64,000 bases of DNA from Tamarix chinensis (GCA_030549775.1 CM060180.1:32461090-32525089), one strand, 5' to 3'. Shown: positions 23,376-36,478, numbered from the stretch's first letter. Numbers and translations: made by a program. The notes: generated by a model not told the origin, from the letters alone.

Positions 23376-25453
23376 TACAACTATCATGATTATTAGTAGT
23401 TAGAATGTAAGAGGGTTGAACCACCCTAAAAAAAATGAGGGTTGTGAATGGGTGTTAGCTAATAAGTTAAGTATAGTGGGCTTGATAGAAACTCATACAA
23501 AGGTTAATAAAACCAACAAGATTCAATCTAAGGTACTCAAATATTGGCAATGGGAACATAACTACTCTCATCATCAAAATGGAAGAGTCTGGCTAAGATA
23601 GAATCTAAGATGGAGGAAGGTAGAAGTGGTAAGCAGTTATGATCAAGATATACACAGGTGGTCAGCTGGTATGTTATTTGTGCGTAATTTATATTCATAA
23701 CTTAGTTCATAGTCGTCGGGGATTACAACATTAGCAAGTACAACAAAACATCACAAATGCTCCTTGGCTTTTGTGGGAGATTTTAATGTCATTTTCAACC
23801 CAACCAAAAGGGTTCAAGGTCTTGTACATGATCATGACATGGAGGAATTTAGAGGAAGTGTACAATATCTTCATGTGAAAGATATTCCTTTCACGTGAAT
23901 ATTTCACACTTGGTCGAGTAGATAAGACACAATCTAAAAAATAACATGCAAGCTAGATTGTACATTGGGTAATCAGAGATGGTTTGTTTTTTTTTGGAAA
24001 TTCAAGAGCACATTTATTTTCCCTTTATATTTGATCTTGCAACCATGGGGATTTAGATTACAGAGGAAGCACAAATTGGTCCCAAACATTTTTGGTTCTG
24101 TGATATGTGGGCTTATGATCCATATTTTGATATTACTATTGAATAGGGTTGGAAACACTAGGGGAAGAAACGCTTACTAGATGATATTAGAAGTTGTTTG
24201 TAGAACTTAAAGGTACCACTGAAGGAGTTACACATAAAAATATAGGCGCATTGATAGAAAGATCCATAAAGCTCAAGAATGTTTAAACTCTATCCAGCAG
24301 GCATTGGATGCCAACCAACTCAGTCTAAGTCTTATTCATCAAGAACAACAATCCCTAAATTATTTACAACACTTATCATTTTTTCATGAAATTTTCCTTC
24401 ATAAAAAGCAAAAGATAACTTATCTCCTATTAGGCAATGGTAACAAAAAAAAACACTCGATGGTTAAGGGAATAAGTTAATATAACAAGATCATCACCAT
24501 TTAAGAAGCACTAGGCACTCTCTATTAGACCCCAATTGACATTGCGCATGTCTTCATGGGTTTTTTCAAGTCTCTTCAAGGTACATACTCAACCCAAGCA
24601 AGTGTGTTCTAATAGGAAGTCATCAACTCAGTACCTAAGTTAGATCCCTCGGCAGGTTGAGGCTTGTTGCTATTAGTGAACAAGGAGGAAGTTCAAAAAA
24701 CATTTTTCGGTGTGGGAAATGATAAGGCTCCTAGTTTTTATGGGTAAAATGATTATTTTTTCAAAAAAGCTTGGCGTATTATTAGGGTTTTACTATGGTT
24801 TGTTGTTAGGGATTTTTTTCATCACAAGTTATCTTCCCCAAACTTTGAATGCGTCACCCATTTATCCACTTCCCAAATTCCCTAATGCTACTACTCTAGA
24901 AGATTATCGTCCTAATGCATGTTATAATACCATTTATAAGGCTATTACTAAGGTTTTAACAAACAGAATACAACCTATTTTAGGATATCAAATTGGTGAT
25001 TCCTAATCAGCTTTTGTGGAGGGCCGACGCATAGGAGAGACAATTTTGATGGCTTCTAAAAATTGTTAATGGTTATTCAAACAAGAATCTTTCTCCTAGG
25101 TTTATACTAAAATTGGACATGAAAAAGGAGTACGTTTCAGTTAAATAGATTTTTTATAGCATATGTTGATTGGTTTGAACTTTCCCTTAACTTTTGTGGT
25201 GTTTTTCATGCTCCTTTCAAAACTAATAAATTTTGAGGCAAGGAGACTCCTTATCCCTATACCTATTTTTGATCATTATGTAATAACTTAATAGTCTCAC
25301 ATAAAATGTTTTGATTTACTCAGACTTTACACCTCACCCTAAATGTAAGCATTTCCATGTATCTCTTTCTTTTGTAGACAATCTATTATTCTTCTACTAG
25401 GGTGATATTTCATCAATTATAATTCTTATCAATACGTTTTCCATCTTCTCTAG
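23376..25453 (+). pseudogene. LINE-1 ORF2: endonuclease and start of reverse transcriptase
   Basis: The frame opens IISS*NVRGLNHPKK, the ISWNVRGLN start of the apurinic-like endonuclease of plant LINEs with Trp changed to a stop, followed by VGLIETHTK (the ET of the active site). FVGDFNVIFNP near 23770-23810 is the GDFN motif, and a WSDH-type region lies near 24035. The reverse transcriptase follows: YLPQTLNASPIYPLPK, then TTLEDYRPNACYNTIYKAI and VLTNRI (24830-24980), and QSAFVEGRRIGETILMA (25005-25050). The palm motif is worn to FVDNLLFFY (about 25370-25395). Many stops and frameshifts make it dead. The frame is cut at 25453 by LTR unit D and continues at 28410. Confidence 0.85.
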
Positions 25454-27489
25454 TGTAATACCCTGAATTAAACCTAATCCTAATTTCAAATGATTAGTAT
25501 TTTAACCTTGCCCTAATTCATTAATCCTAACCTTAACCCTATCTATAACCCTAAACTTCTTCCTTTTTTACTCTTTACTTTTTCCTTCTTCTCCTTATCT
25601 TTCTTTTTCTTTCTTCTTATTTCTTTCCTCGATTCTTCTGTTCTTTGTGTGACCTTTTCCCTAATCAATTTTTTCTCGATTTGGTTACTCCAACCAAACA
25701 AGCCTCACTAAGTTTAGTTCTTCACTCCACCATCATCATCAAATCCCTTTTAGTGGATTTTCACGACAAAACCATCATTCACCACATTCTACCCATGACT
25801 CGATCTGCACTTTCCTCACTCCCCCGACTCCCTCATGCTACCATGTTCACACACCACCATCAACTATATACTCCCTTCACTCTCCCTCCTTCCAGAATTT
25901 TATTACTCGACCAACCCAAGCCCTGATATCTTCTCCCTCTTCCAACTCTTTTTTGCATTTTATACCTTGTAATTTTTGCCATATTTGTGTATCAAGCTTC
26001 GCTAAACTTAACGCACCTCATGCTGCACCACCATCATTAGCCTACACACATCACGTTGCACCCCTTTGGAAATGTGAGAAGCTCACATAGACACCCTATT
26101 CCAACCCCATCTTCGGCCTTCTTCATGTAAAAACACCACCAACACACCCTAACCTTCACTCAACTCCTAGCCCCCAACATGAACCCTCTACATAGCCTTC
26201 CTTCTCCTACCAAAAAGCCTCATGCATCTGACCCTAACTAATGTGAATTACTAACTTTTATCATCCCCATTTGAATGAGAAACTCACGCAATTCATCCCC
26301 AACCAATGCAACTCCCTCACGCAATATTCAACGCTCATCGTGCTTCATTTCTTAATATTCTCTGTCCTACTTTGCCTTACATTTCCTTGTTCCCCCTAAA
26401 TTTATAACCATGGTTCTTCTTGGTTTTTAGGTGACCTTCTAGTGGTCTTGGAAGAAGAGACTTAAGGTTTGTTCTTGCTTAGAAATTTGGGTAAGGATAC
26501 ATGTCATGATTTAGGAGTTTGATTATATGTGTAAATTGTATGTAATATCATCTAAGTATAGTCATATTTCATGATTCATATTATTGATAAAAATCCATGA
26601 TATTGTTGTATTGTATTATAAAAATGTGAATGCTATGTGAAACCATGATTTTATGTATTATTGCTTGGTTAAGTCTTATATTATATCTCTAGCATGTTGG
26701 CATGATCTACTATCTTAATTGTGTTACAAATAATTCCATGCATATATGATTAAGTATTATCATAATAATATATGTTGGAGGTTGGAAGTCGATAATGTTG
26801 GGACTCATAGTTTTTTTTTTGAAATGTTTAAGTGTTTTGGCTATCTGAAGGGTATTTGAGACTTTTCATGATATTTGTGGAAAATAAACATGGCATGGTA
26901 GTAGTTTATGGTTTTAAAATTAATTCATGAGTAACATGTTATAATGTTTATTGAGTATGGCACAAGTTACATAAAAAGAGGCTTTTAGGCATCTAAGTAA
27001 GATAGGGGTATTTTGGTCAGCTCAAGTTAAATATAGAATTTGGTATTTCTAAAGTGATATTACATTAAACCATGCTAATTATGTTACATGAAATAATTTA
27101 GGTAATTTATTAGCACATAAGTCTAATAAAATAAAATAAAAATAGCTTAAATTGGGAATAATAACCCTAGAAGCGGCTAGTTATTGCATGTGTGAGATGG
27201 GAGAGTTAGACCTTCATTTTTAGTTATGGTGTTAATAATTATATTTTATAATTATTTATTAAATTTTGTGGTTATGCGAGTCTTATGGAGGGAGTTACAC
27301 TTATCGTATAAAATTATAGTTTTATAAGGGTGTTTGGTCCTTTCCCTTTAGGGAATGACCCAAATATATTCTGGTTGTGTTTTATGTACCTGAAATATTT
27401 GTAATAAAATTTCATAAAAATATCAAGATAAATAATAGTCGAATAATATGTTAATATTTAAAGTAATAGATCACGAAAGTCAGGACTGA

Positions 27490-27760
27490 GTTATATATGT
27501 TCGTTCCACTAAATGAGAATAATGGTCGAGAGCATTATACCCTAGGATTTTTACTAGTTTGTTTCACATAACAAGAATAGTGGTTAGGAGTATTATTCCT
27601 AGGGAGCTATACTGGTCAATTCTATTAGATAAAAATAGTGGCCAAGAGTATTCTGTTCTAGGAGTTTTACCAGTCCATTCTACCAGATGAGAATAGTGGA
27701 TAGAAGGGTTCTTCCCAAGGAGTTGTACGTGTCCTTTTCATCACACAAGAATAATGGGGT
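27490..27760 (+). repeat. GAGAATAGTGG module array in unit D
   Basis: Five diverged units of about 54-60 bp, with the (A/G)AGAATA(A/G)TGG core at roughly 27516, 27570, 27629, 27689 and 27747. Each is preceded by a TTCYAC/ATTCTAC phrase and followed by an ATTATTCCTAGGAG-like phrase. They correspond to the CCACCGGCTATAATAGTGG modules of unit E. Confidence 0.7.
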
Positions 27761-28286
27761 CACTAAACTCAACATAATGAAGTAAATGGATTATAAGTAT
27801 ACATAATATAAAATTTTGGTTTAGTTCCTCTCTTGAGTAATCTCATGTTATTAATGTGCATATTTAATCTTTCTATATGATATTATGTGTGTTGTTTGTC
27901 CCTTTCCTGTGAACGTGTTGTTATCTTACCTAATATGGAAGTATTGACCATTCTTTTCATGAGTGTTGCTAATTCCAAATAGTGGATGACCTAATTTTTG
28001 TTGTGCAAGTTATTGAGAGGTGCCTTGATGATTTTATTGCTTATGACACATAATATGTGGAGGATTGATTCTTTTATCTATTGGGGTTTGGACATAGAGT
28101 TAATGTTATCTAATAGCTTGATTTTTTCTGAATACATTTTAGACTCTTAATTCCATTGGATACTTTTTTTATTGTATTTTGCTTATGTTGTACCTAGAGT
28201 TTAATTTGCAACTCTTATCTAAGATTTATAAAATATTTATCTTGTTCTTTGTTTATCTTATTTTAAGTTGTAAATATTTTGTCTTG

Positions 28287-28331
28287 TATTTGATATGAGA
28301 ATGATATGGTAAGCCAAACTCATATTGAGTA
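28287..28331 (+). other. Conserved LTR hairpin, copy D
   Basis: TATTTGATAT (28287-28296) pairs with ATATTGAGTA (28322-28331) at 10 of 10 positions, three of them G-T, around a 25-nt loop, 78 bp from the LTR end. The arms differ from those of A and E at several positions, yet pairing is kept. Confidence 0.6.
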
Positions 28332-28409
28332 CACCGGTAACACCAAATTATCTTAATATTACACTTTCGCAATATGAAAATTTTCAATAATAAATTTTGG
28401 GGTATTACA

Positions 28410-29700
28410 TTAGGGCTTTCAAGTTTATTCCTTAACAATGAAAAAAGTGTCATCTATTTTGGAGGCAAGACACCAGAACATGTGAAATCCGAACTCGTGA
28501 ATGCTTTTCATTACTAGTAGGATAATTTACTTGCTTGCTACTGAGGGTTGCTGTTGAATGGAAGGAATTTAAGAAAAAATGAGTACCAAAAATTGTTAGA
28601 GAATATTATCTCTTAGATGAAGATGTGGAATAATTGGTTCTTGAGCTATTCAAGAAGATTGCAGTCGATAAATTATATATTATTTGGCATTCAAGTATAT
28701 TGGAGTTAGTTATATTTTCTTCCAAAACATATTATCCATGATGTGAACTCATTATGTAGATCCTTTTTATGATCAAGGTCACACATAATCACAAGAAAAT
28801 GCCCATTTCATAGGAGCACGTTTACAAACCCAAACGAGAGGGTAGTTTGGGCCTTATGGATTTGGATGCATGGAATATTACAACAACGGAATGCTTCCTA
28901 TGGAATCTAAAAAATAAAAAATATATCTCGTGGGTTTGGTGGGTCCATAACTATTTTTTAAAATCAAAAAAATTGTGGGAGATAGAAGAAAGAGGGACAA
29001 TTTTTTGATGCTTAAGAAAAGTTATTAAGATTCATTCAAAATTTTCTAATAGCATGAACCTTGATTTAGATGCCCTTACAATTGCTAATTCTTACAACAT
29101 CTCAAAGGCCTATTCTCTCTTTAGTGTAGGAGGTAATAAGGTTGAGTGGTGGCAAGTTGTATAGAACCATGCATCTCTACAATGTCAACAATTTCACTTA
29201 TGGCTAGTGGTTCAAGACAGGCTGGAAGCAAAAGATAAGATGGTAAAAACTCATGACAAAATTTATGTGTTGTGTGAGGAGAAGGAGAAAACCATGCCTT
29301 ATTTACATTTCTAATGTACTTATGTTCGAATAATTTGGTACAAGCTTATTGAGGGCATTGGATGCATTCATCATCTAATTGAATTTGATCACATGATGAA
29401 TTGGATGCGTAGAGGAGGGTGTGGACCAAAGTGTAGGATAGTTTTTTCTTCATTGCATGTTGGCCATGGTATATGGGAAGAGAGAAATCAACAAATATTT
29501 CATCATAAAAGATGCTTTCCTAATTTATTGATACGTACTATATTCAAAGAAATGGCTTGTAGAGTAGAAAGTATGTTCCTATGTAAACCATTTGATAAGC
29601 TAGTTATGTACGGTGATAGCTTAGGTGGTTGCTCATGAGGGTACTCTAATATTTGTTGTTGAATGCACTTCACATTTATTTGAAAGTAATATACACACAT
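28410..29700 (+). pseudogene. LINE-1 ORF2, C-terminal part
   Basis: The frame resumes with LNNEKSVIYFGG (after the palm of LINE reverse transcriptases) and runs through the thumb and linker. Near 29270-29300 CEEKEKTMPYLHF stands for the Cys/His zinc-binding segment of the zf-RVT region, and near 29465-29520 HGIWEERNQQIFHHKR matches the IW(K/E)ERN(R/Q)RIF signature at the end of plant LINE ORF2 proteins. Stops and frameshifts are frequent. The 3' end lies close to 29700; no clean poly(A) tail or target duplication was found. Confidence 0.8.
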
Positions 29701-30394
29701 TATTTATCAAAAATATATATACATATTAATACATTTAATTGTATATATATATCAGCTAAAGAATTTATAAACAAATATTATATTTTAATAGAGAACTTAC
29801 TTAATTAGACAGAACTTCAAACTTTTTTTTATTGTAAACTCAAAAAAAATCTTTAATTAAAATAAACTCCAAATATTTGTTTCCATATTGATAATTATTT
29901 CAGTTAAAGTATAGTTGAAAATTTATAATTGATAGGTAAAAAGTGATAAGTTATTGATTTTTGTATAACTTTTTGACAAATATCATTGTTGAACTAGCGG
30001 GGGGAAAACTAAATAACATTGAAATACATATTTATATTGATGAGAAATTCAAAAAAATTTATTAAAAGATAAAGAAACAATATATATATATATAGATATA
30101 GATATATAAGTAAGTTAAAAATTATATGACTACAAGAAAGTATATATATCAATAAATAAAATACTACTATAGACAAGTCCAAATATTACGCTATTTCAAT
30201 AAATATACTATTATAGGATCACATAATAAAAAAGAATACTAATGCAAAAAAATTTTGGGAATTAAATTTAATGATTGTTTCAAAATTTTAAAAATTTAAA
30301 TTTGGAGATAAAATTGTTGTAATTTATGCTATCATTACTTCATTAATTTAGGGAGCATTTGAACATTGAATATGTTGTTGAGCACATAATGGTT
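29701..30394. other. AT-rich spacer between two LINE copies
   Basis: This is very AT-rich sequence with short TA repeats (near 29742, 30083-30110). No coding sequence or paired terminal repeats were seen. Confidence 0.5.
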
Positions 30395-31660
30395 AAGTCC
30401 TAATTTTCACCCTGCCCCAAATGTTAAAAAGTCAAGTTGATATCTCTTTTATTAGTAGATGATGTCTCTTCTTTTATTGAGCCAAATACATGTCTATCCT
30501 AAATCTTTATGACACTTTCATCTATTTCTTTCGGCTCTTAGGATCCAGGACTACAATTAAATATCATGAAGAGTGTGATATATTATAGAGGAGAGATAGA
30601 TGAGGAAGTAAATGAGGCTTTGTTTCCACAATTATATATCCTGGGAGAGACATTACTAGTAAAATACTTTAGCCTCCCCTTTATTGCAAGAATCTTAAGA
30701 GTGAATGAATATCAAAATCTTCTGGATAAGTTCACAGCTAGACTTTTGTCATGGTAGAATTGACTACTACTAAGTTATGTTGGGTAACTTTAATTAATTA
30801 AATCTATCCTTGTTGGTATTCAAGCCTATTGAGAGTTTATGTACTTGTTACCTAAAGCACTCATCAATGTTATTGGTGGGAAGTGTAGATCCTTTCTAAG
30901 GTCAATATCATACCTTCCTACCAAGAAGAGGCCCACTGCATGGTGGCAAGTCCGCTTGTTAAAGCAAGATGGCGGGTTGGGTTTATTTGATTTGGAATGG
31001 TGGAATAAAACACTCATATAAAGACTCCTACGGGACTTAAAGATAAAAAAAAATGATGTCTTATGGGTTAAGTAGGTTCATACACCATACATATTTTATT
31101 AAAGGCAAAGATATATGATATGTTCCCATTATAATATCTATCTCCTAGTTCTTGTGAGGATTACTAGATTTGAGGGGCAATTGTACGTCTATAATTCACT
31201 CTAATACTAAGCATAAGGTTTTATCAGCAAGGTTGTATAACATATCCAAGGCATACAAAATCTTATAACCTCGAGAGGATGAAGTCAGTTGGGGGAAAGT
31301 TGTTGGGAACCCTATTTATATATCCCGACACATGATACACTTGTGGTTCATTGTCAAACATCAACATCACCTAGGATCAAATAAGGCCTTGCTATTGATG
31401 AGACCTATGTTTTATCTGATAATGATATGGAGACAACTTATCACCTTTATTTTCAATGCTCTTTTTCTCAATAGATTTGGCGAAGAATAATTTGAGGCTT
31501 TGGTTGCGCTCATCACCAATTTATATCATAGTGCAAGGTGCTCCCAGCCTAGCGTGGAGGCGATTTTTCATAAAGTTGTTGCATGTTATACAATATATTC
31601 ATTCTAAACATGTACTTAATTATACACTCTTACGTGCATAATCTTTTAGGAGATTAATGA
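30395..31660 (+). pseudogene. LINE-2: 5'-truncated ORF2 fragment
   Basis: The fragment begins in the reverse transcriptase just before the palm: FHPAPNVKKSKLISLL, then LVDDVSSF for the FADD motif. It continues through MKSVIYYRGEID (30566), LPFIARILRVNEYQNLLDK, RLLSW and LINVIGGKCRSFL to WWQVRLLKQDGGLGL with FDLEWWNKTLI (about 30935-31020), the conserved W..VC.PK..GGLG..D...WN segment. ETTYHLYFQCSFSQ*IWRR near 31430-31485 is the zf-RVT zinc-binding segment. The same palm region is present in LINE-1 at about 25330-25395, so this is a second copy. Starting mid-ORF is what 5' truncation by target-primed reverse transcription produces. Confidence 0.8.
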
Positions 31661-32280
31661 ATTAAGACGTAGATAAAAAAAAGTTTATTTCAATTTAAAT
31701 TTGTGATTCATTTAGATGCAGAGACAATATCTTTCTAATTGTCGGTGTAGATTAGTTTACAAAGTCAAACATTTTTTTTAATCTTTCTGAATTTCTTTGA
31801 TATTTGATTTGATTTTCAATATCATAATAATCATAAAGTGTAATTCACATTTGTTGAAATGCCCCGAAAAATTCTAATCTTAAATATTATATTTAAATGA
31901 GGTTTTATCGTAAAGATTAATTAAATAAATTATTTGATTAAAATAAAAGGAAATTAATTAGGGAAAATCAAGAATAAATTTATAAGTATGTTAATTAAGA
32001 GAAATTGGGTATTTTAGCTAATTAAGGATTTGTATTTTATAAATTAACTAAATAAATTATTTTATTTAAAATAATGAGGAGAAAATAGTTTCAAATTAAT
32101 GTTAATTTTATAAATAAATTAATGGAAGAAAATTAGGGTGTTTTGCTAATTAAAATGGAATTTATGGAAAATATTTTAAATATCCTAATTTAGCCTAAAA
32201 AGGGATTTAAATTTTATTTTATTTAAATATTATATTTTTAAATATTCTAAATATTCAGATTAATTTAATTGACCCTAACC

Positions 32281-33420
32281 TAATTATTTTCTCCTTTCCT
32301 TTTTCCCTTTTTCTTTTTCTTTCTTCCTTTTTCCTTTTCTTTTTCTTTCTTTTTCTTCTTTTTCTTTTTCCTCTTCTTTTTCCCCGATTGGGCTGCCCTC
32401 TCCCGCGGCCCAATCTTTTTCCCCTTCTTTCTTTCCCTCGGCCCAGCCTGCTCCCGCGCGTCCTCCTTCCGCCCTCCGCCGCGCCGCGTTTTGGCTCCGT
32501 TTACACCGAAACGCGTCGTTCGGTTTAATGACGCCCTCGACCGCGCGCGAACCGGCCCGGTTCTTCCCCTTTTCTTTTCTTTTCCCGGCCGACCCGACCG
32601 CCTCCCTTCCTTCTTCCTTCTTCCTCCTTCCTCCTCCGTCGACGCTGCTGCACCTTCGACCCCGTCCATGGCATCTCCGGCTACGGTGATTAATACCGGC
32701 CGTTTCTTGTCTCATTGTCTTCCTCTTAACTCCAGGAATAAATTGGCATAATTATTCGACGTTATCTCTCGCCCGTTTCCTCTCCCCAGCCCCGCGAACC
32801 TTCGACCGAAACCAAGGAATCGTCAGCCGTTTTCTGCCACCGGACACCCAAATTCTTGCATTTAACACTTCCATGTCGACCTCTAGCTCCCCATTATCCA
32901 TTCCAACATCTATAAATAGCCTTGTTGTAGGAGTTTTGGAATACTTTTCTTCCCCGAAACCCTCGGCCCGAGCTACCACCACCTCAACTTCAGACGCCTC
33001 TTCCGCCGCCCTCAGCCAACCTCAGCGCCATCGAATGATTTCATTTTCTTCCCTGAAATTTTATCTAGCTAACTAAACCATTTTCACCTCTCGATTCTTC
33101 TTGCACGGGCCTCCATAGCCGTGCCAAGTTGGCTGCTCGTTCTTGTCGGAATTTTGGCCCCGAAGCCTTAAACCGCCTTCCTCCACTGTGCGCCGCCACC
33201 TTTGGCTGCACCACCACCATCATTTTGTCCCTCTCCTCCTGGGAAACAATAAACACCTCTTATATCACCTCAATTCTCCCTATCTTTTTCCCAACATCCA
33301 TCTTTCCCTTTTTCTTCTATTTTTCCGGCCACCGCTGCCGCCGCCGTAAACCACCGCCGGTGCCACCTATCCCCACCAGCTTAAGGTTGAACCCTAGACC
33401 CTCTCAACCATTTTCCATAT
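32281..33420 (+). other. GC-rich pyrimidine tract of unit E
   Basis: This is C/T-rich and much more GC-rich than its flanks, changing abruptly at 32281. GATTGGGCTGCC, GCGGCCCAATC and CGGCCCAGCC (32385-32450) are TGGGCY/RGCCCA words like plant site II promoter elements. It corresponds in position to the tract in unit A. It may be the LTR promoter and leader; this is inference from position and composition. Confidence 0.45.
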
Positions 33421-34489
33421 TATTGTAAGCCTTGGTTTAATTTATTTCAATTATTTGCATATAATTACCATTATTATTATTCTTAATATTTATATTCTTA
33501 ATATGTTTTATTATTATTTGATGAGAAAGTTTATGCTGAATTGTACTTGCAGGGTGGAGAGTGATAATAAAATAATTTTATTATTAGTTTCGAAGTTTAA
33601 GTTATTAATTGAATTATTATGGGATTATTATCATTCTTCTTATTATTATTATTATTATTATAATTATTAGAATAATTATTATTAAAATTTTATTAATTAT
33701 TCTGGAAAGTCTTAGGCCCTAATTTTGTATTAACATTTGCACTTATTTATTTGAGTGTTATTATTTCTACTGTTCTTATAACCATTAATAATAATATTAT
33801 CATTATCTTTATTATTTTAATATTATTATATAGGTTATTAATTCTATTATTAGTATTAAATAAATGGTAAGTCTTTAGTTATTTTAAAACTTATTTGTTA
33901 TTGTTATTATTATCATTATTATTATTATTATTGTTATTATTATTTATATTCTCATTGATATTAGTTTTATTATCCTTGATATTATTATATTAGTATCATT
34001 ATTATCATTAGGGTAAAGTCTTTAACACTATATTATCAAGGTTTATAATATCTCTATTATTTTTATGTCTCTAGCAAAATTAGAATTTTGTTAAGGTTAT
34101 TTTATTAGTATGATATTATTTTGGTCAAAGCTCTAAGGAGGCGTAGGAACGTGCTCCAAGACCGGTGTCTTTTCAGGTAAGGGGTGCTAAGGCCTTTTAT
34201 GTGCTACTGTGCATTGTGTGATTCATATGCTATGCATTCTATGTTTATGATTATTAATTATGCCGTATATGCTATGACATGGAGTTGAAGTATGTTTTCG
34301 TATGGCATGTGTATTATTTGTGTATGACCTTGTAAGACATGCATGTGAGGACGTTGATATGATTTTATGTGGGAGAAAGGATGAAAAAGGAGGATGGAGA
34401 AAGAAGTTGATTAAGGGATGTGAGTTGACCTAAGTATTCCATTGATTCATGAGTAAAGGAATAAAATGGAGAATTTTAGGGTTTCGTGT

Positions 34490-34890
34490 GTGAGAATCTG
34501 ATTTATGATTTTTGAGGTTTTGTATGGAGAATATAATTTATGGCTTTATATGGGGAAGTTTAATTTATGGTTTGTATGGTTTTGTGGGAGACAATATAAT
34601 TTATGATGTTATATGGGAGAATTGAATTTATGGTTTGTTAGGGAGAATCTAATTTAAGACGTTATTTGGGGAGAATGTAATTTATGAACATTATATGGGA
34701 GAACCTAAATTATGATTTGATTGGGAGAATCTAATTTATGATTTGTTTGGGGGAATCCAATTAATCCAAATTATGGTTTTCCTTGGGAGATTCTAATTTA
34801 TGATTTTATGTGGGAGAATCTAACTTATAGTCTTGTATGGGAGAATATAACTTGTGGTTATGAAAGGGGAGAATCTAATCAATGGTATTA
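34490..34890 (+). repeat. GGGAGAATCTAATTTATG array in unit E
   Basis: About a dozen diverged copies of TGGGAGAATCTAATTTATG with TTT-rich spacers, at about 30-40-bp steps. After it come GGTTTTGTATGAATG-type repeats to about 35060. The array stands where unit A has its GGGGTAAATTGGTAATTT array. Confidence 0.75.
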
Positions 34891-35499
34891 TGTGGAAAAA
34901 TCTGTGGGTTTTATGTGATTTGAATCCTTGTGTTGGTATGGATTGAATTTAGGGTTTTGTGTGAATGAATCTTTGGGATGTATATGGTTTGAATCTAGGG
35001 TTTGGTATGAATGAATCTTTGGGTTATGTGGATTGAATTTAGGGTTTTGTATGATGAGGTTTTGGGTTTTACATAATGGTTAATGTTTGCATGGTTGAAA
35101 TTAGGGTTTCACATGGAATTTTAGGGTTTGCATGAAAAAGGTTCGAAGGTTTGTATGGGGAGATTAATGTCTGCATGGGTATGAAATTTACGTGTGGAAA
35201 GTTAATTTGGGATGTAAGGAATGTAATGTAAGTGTTTTTTGGGTGTTTGAGCACTTGGGATGAAAAATAGCATGTGGAGCAAATTAAGGGTACGAAGGAG
35301 ACTAAATTAGGGTTTTGGGATAAAACCCTAGAGTGAGATGTGAAGTAGAATTGGAGGATAATTGTGAAGGGAGCGATCTATGCATGTCTAGGGTTTGGTG
35401 GTAGCACGTGTGTAATTGGTGAATAAAGTATGATGATGAATATGGAATTTATGATTTTTTGATTCGTGCATGTGCATGATGAAAGCCTTTGAATAAGAT

Positions 35500-35885
35500 A
35501 CTTAATACATTAATCACGTAAAGTGGAAGATGTTGAGACGGGCCCAGACCGATCCACCGGCATAATAGTGGCAGGGAATGTTTTCCCTCGCGACCGATCC
35601 ACCGGCTAAAATAGTGGCAGGGAATATTTCCCTCGCGACCGATCCACCGGCTATAATAGTGGGGGATCCCGAGCTCAACAAAACAAAACGTTATGTGTTG
35701 AAAGATATGGGAATACACTAATCACTTAAAGTGGAACACCGTAAGAGAAGGGGCCAGACCGATCCACCGGCTATAATAGTGGCAGGGTATGTTACCCTCG
35801 CGACCGATCCACCGGCTAAAATAGTGGCAGGGAACGTTTCCCTCGCGACCAATCCACCGGCAAAAATAGTGGGGTTCCCGTAATC
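35500..35885 (+). repeat. Two triplets of CCACCGGCTATAATAGTGG in unit E
   Basis: GACCGATCCACCGGC.ATAATAGTGG occurs six times, near 35549, 35600, 35641 and near 35758, 35809, 35850, the triplets about 209 bp apart. Each triplet is introduced by AATCAC(G/T)TAAAGTGGAA. CCAC and GTGG flank an AT-rich centre, so each module is a small inverted repeat. Confidence 0.85.
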
Positions 35886-36079
35886 GTATGGACTTGAATA
35901 AAAGTATGGTGTGACATGATTCCTGATAAGAGATAAACTAAGTAATTGAGTCGGATTATATACATATGGGCCTTTATACTTTTACTTGGATGATCACATG
36001 AATTATGTTATCATGTTTATGATCTTTTATTCTTATGCATGGATTATGTGCTTATGTGTCGGCCTTAGTACTCGGTTAC

Positions 36080-36170
36080 CTTACTCAGTACGTAGCGTAC
36101 TGATCACCCTTTTTATGGGTGCTGCTCATTCCCACGAGTAGTATGCCCTTCTGATTTGTGCAGGTGGGTG
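36080..36170 (+). other. Conserved LTR block II, diverged copy E
   Basis: TTACTCAGTACGTAGCGTACTG, CCCTTTTTATGGGTGCTG, TCCCACGAG and TTTGTGCAGGTGGG follow the order of words in copies A, C-inner and F, but the TATTCAATGGGCA centre is not preserved. Confidence 0.4.
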
Positions 36171-36432
36171 AGATATCCGGTGGGACTATGTGTTGAGTTG
36201 TGTTTGGCTCAAGTTTGAGAGTGTCGTGGCCGTATTTCAGCCTTTATGTAATTTTATTTCCTACTATTATTTCTTTGTATTGGAGTATTTATCCTCTTTG
36301 ATTTCGCACTCTGATTTCTATTTTATTACGTTTATAAACGTTTATGCGTACTCTGATTTTAAGGTATGATCTTTCGAGTTCTTTTATGAACTGTTGATTT
36401 GAATTTAATGTAAATCTTTTCTTTAGCCTTAG

Positions 36433-36478
36433 CACTTGGTACTGGAACGGTCGGAGAGAACCGGTCTGGTACTAAGTG
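36433..36478 (+). other. Conserved LTR hairpin, copy E
   Basis: CACTTGGTAC (36433-36442) pairs with GTACTAAGTG (36469-36478) at 10 of 10 positions, one of them G-T, around a 26-nt loop that contains GAGAGAACCGGTCT, 99 bp from the LTR end. Confidence 0.65.

Larger units (their letters stand above)
25454..28409 (+). mobile_element. Solo-LTR-like unit D (2956 bp) inside the LINE
   Basis: The unit begins TGTAATACCCTGAATT and ends AAATTTTGGGGTATTACA. It sits within the LINE reverse transcriptase: TCTAG precedes it and TTAG follows, a 5-bp duplication that has lost one base, and joining the flanks restores the LINE reading (SSLGLSS, then LNNEKSVIYFGG). Inside are a C/T-rich zone (25520-26400), about five GAGAATAGTGG modules at 54-60-bp steps (27490-27760) and the hairpin (28287-28331). 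The 93-codon frame at 25645 lies in the C/T-rich zone and shows no known domain. Confidence 0.82.

Noticed and set aside
32280..33428. Several 60-143-codon frames on both strands in unit E
   Set aside because: Same cause: C/T-rich GC-rich LTR tract with few AT-rich stop codons; no recognisable domain.
35500..35885. CRISPR-like regular repeats
   Set aside because: Plant nuclear LTR modules; spacers are similar to each other and no cas genes exist here.
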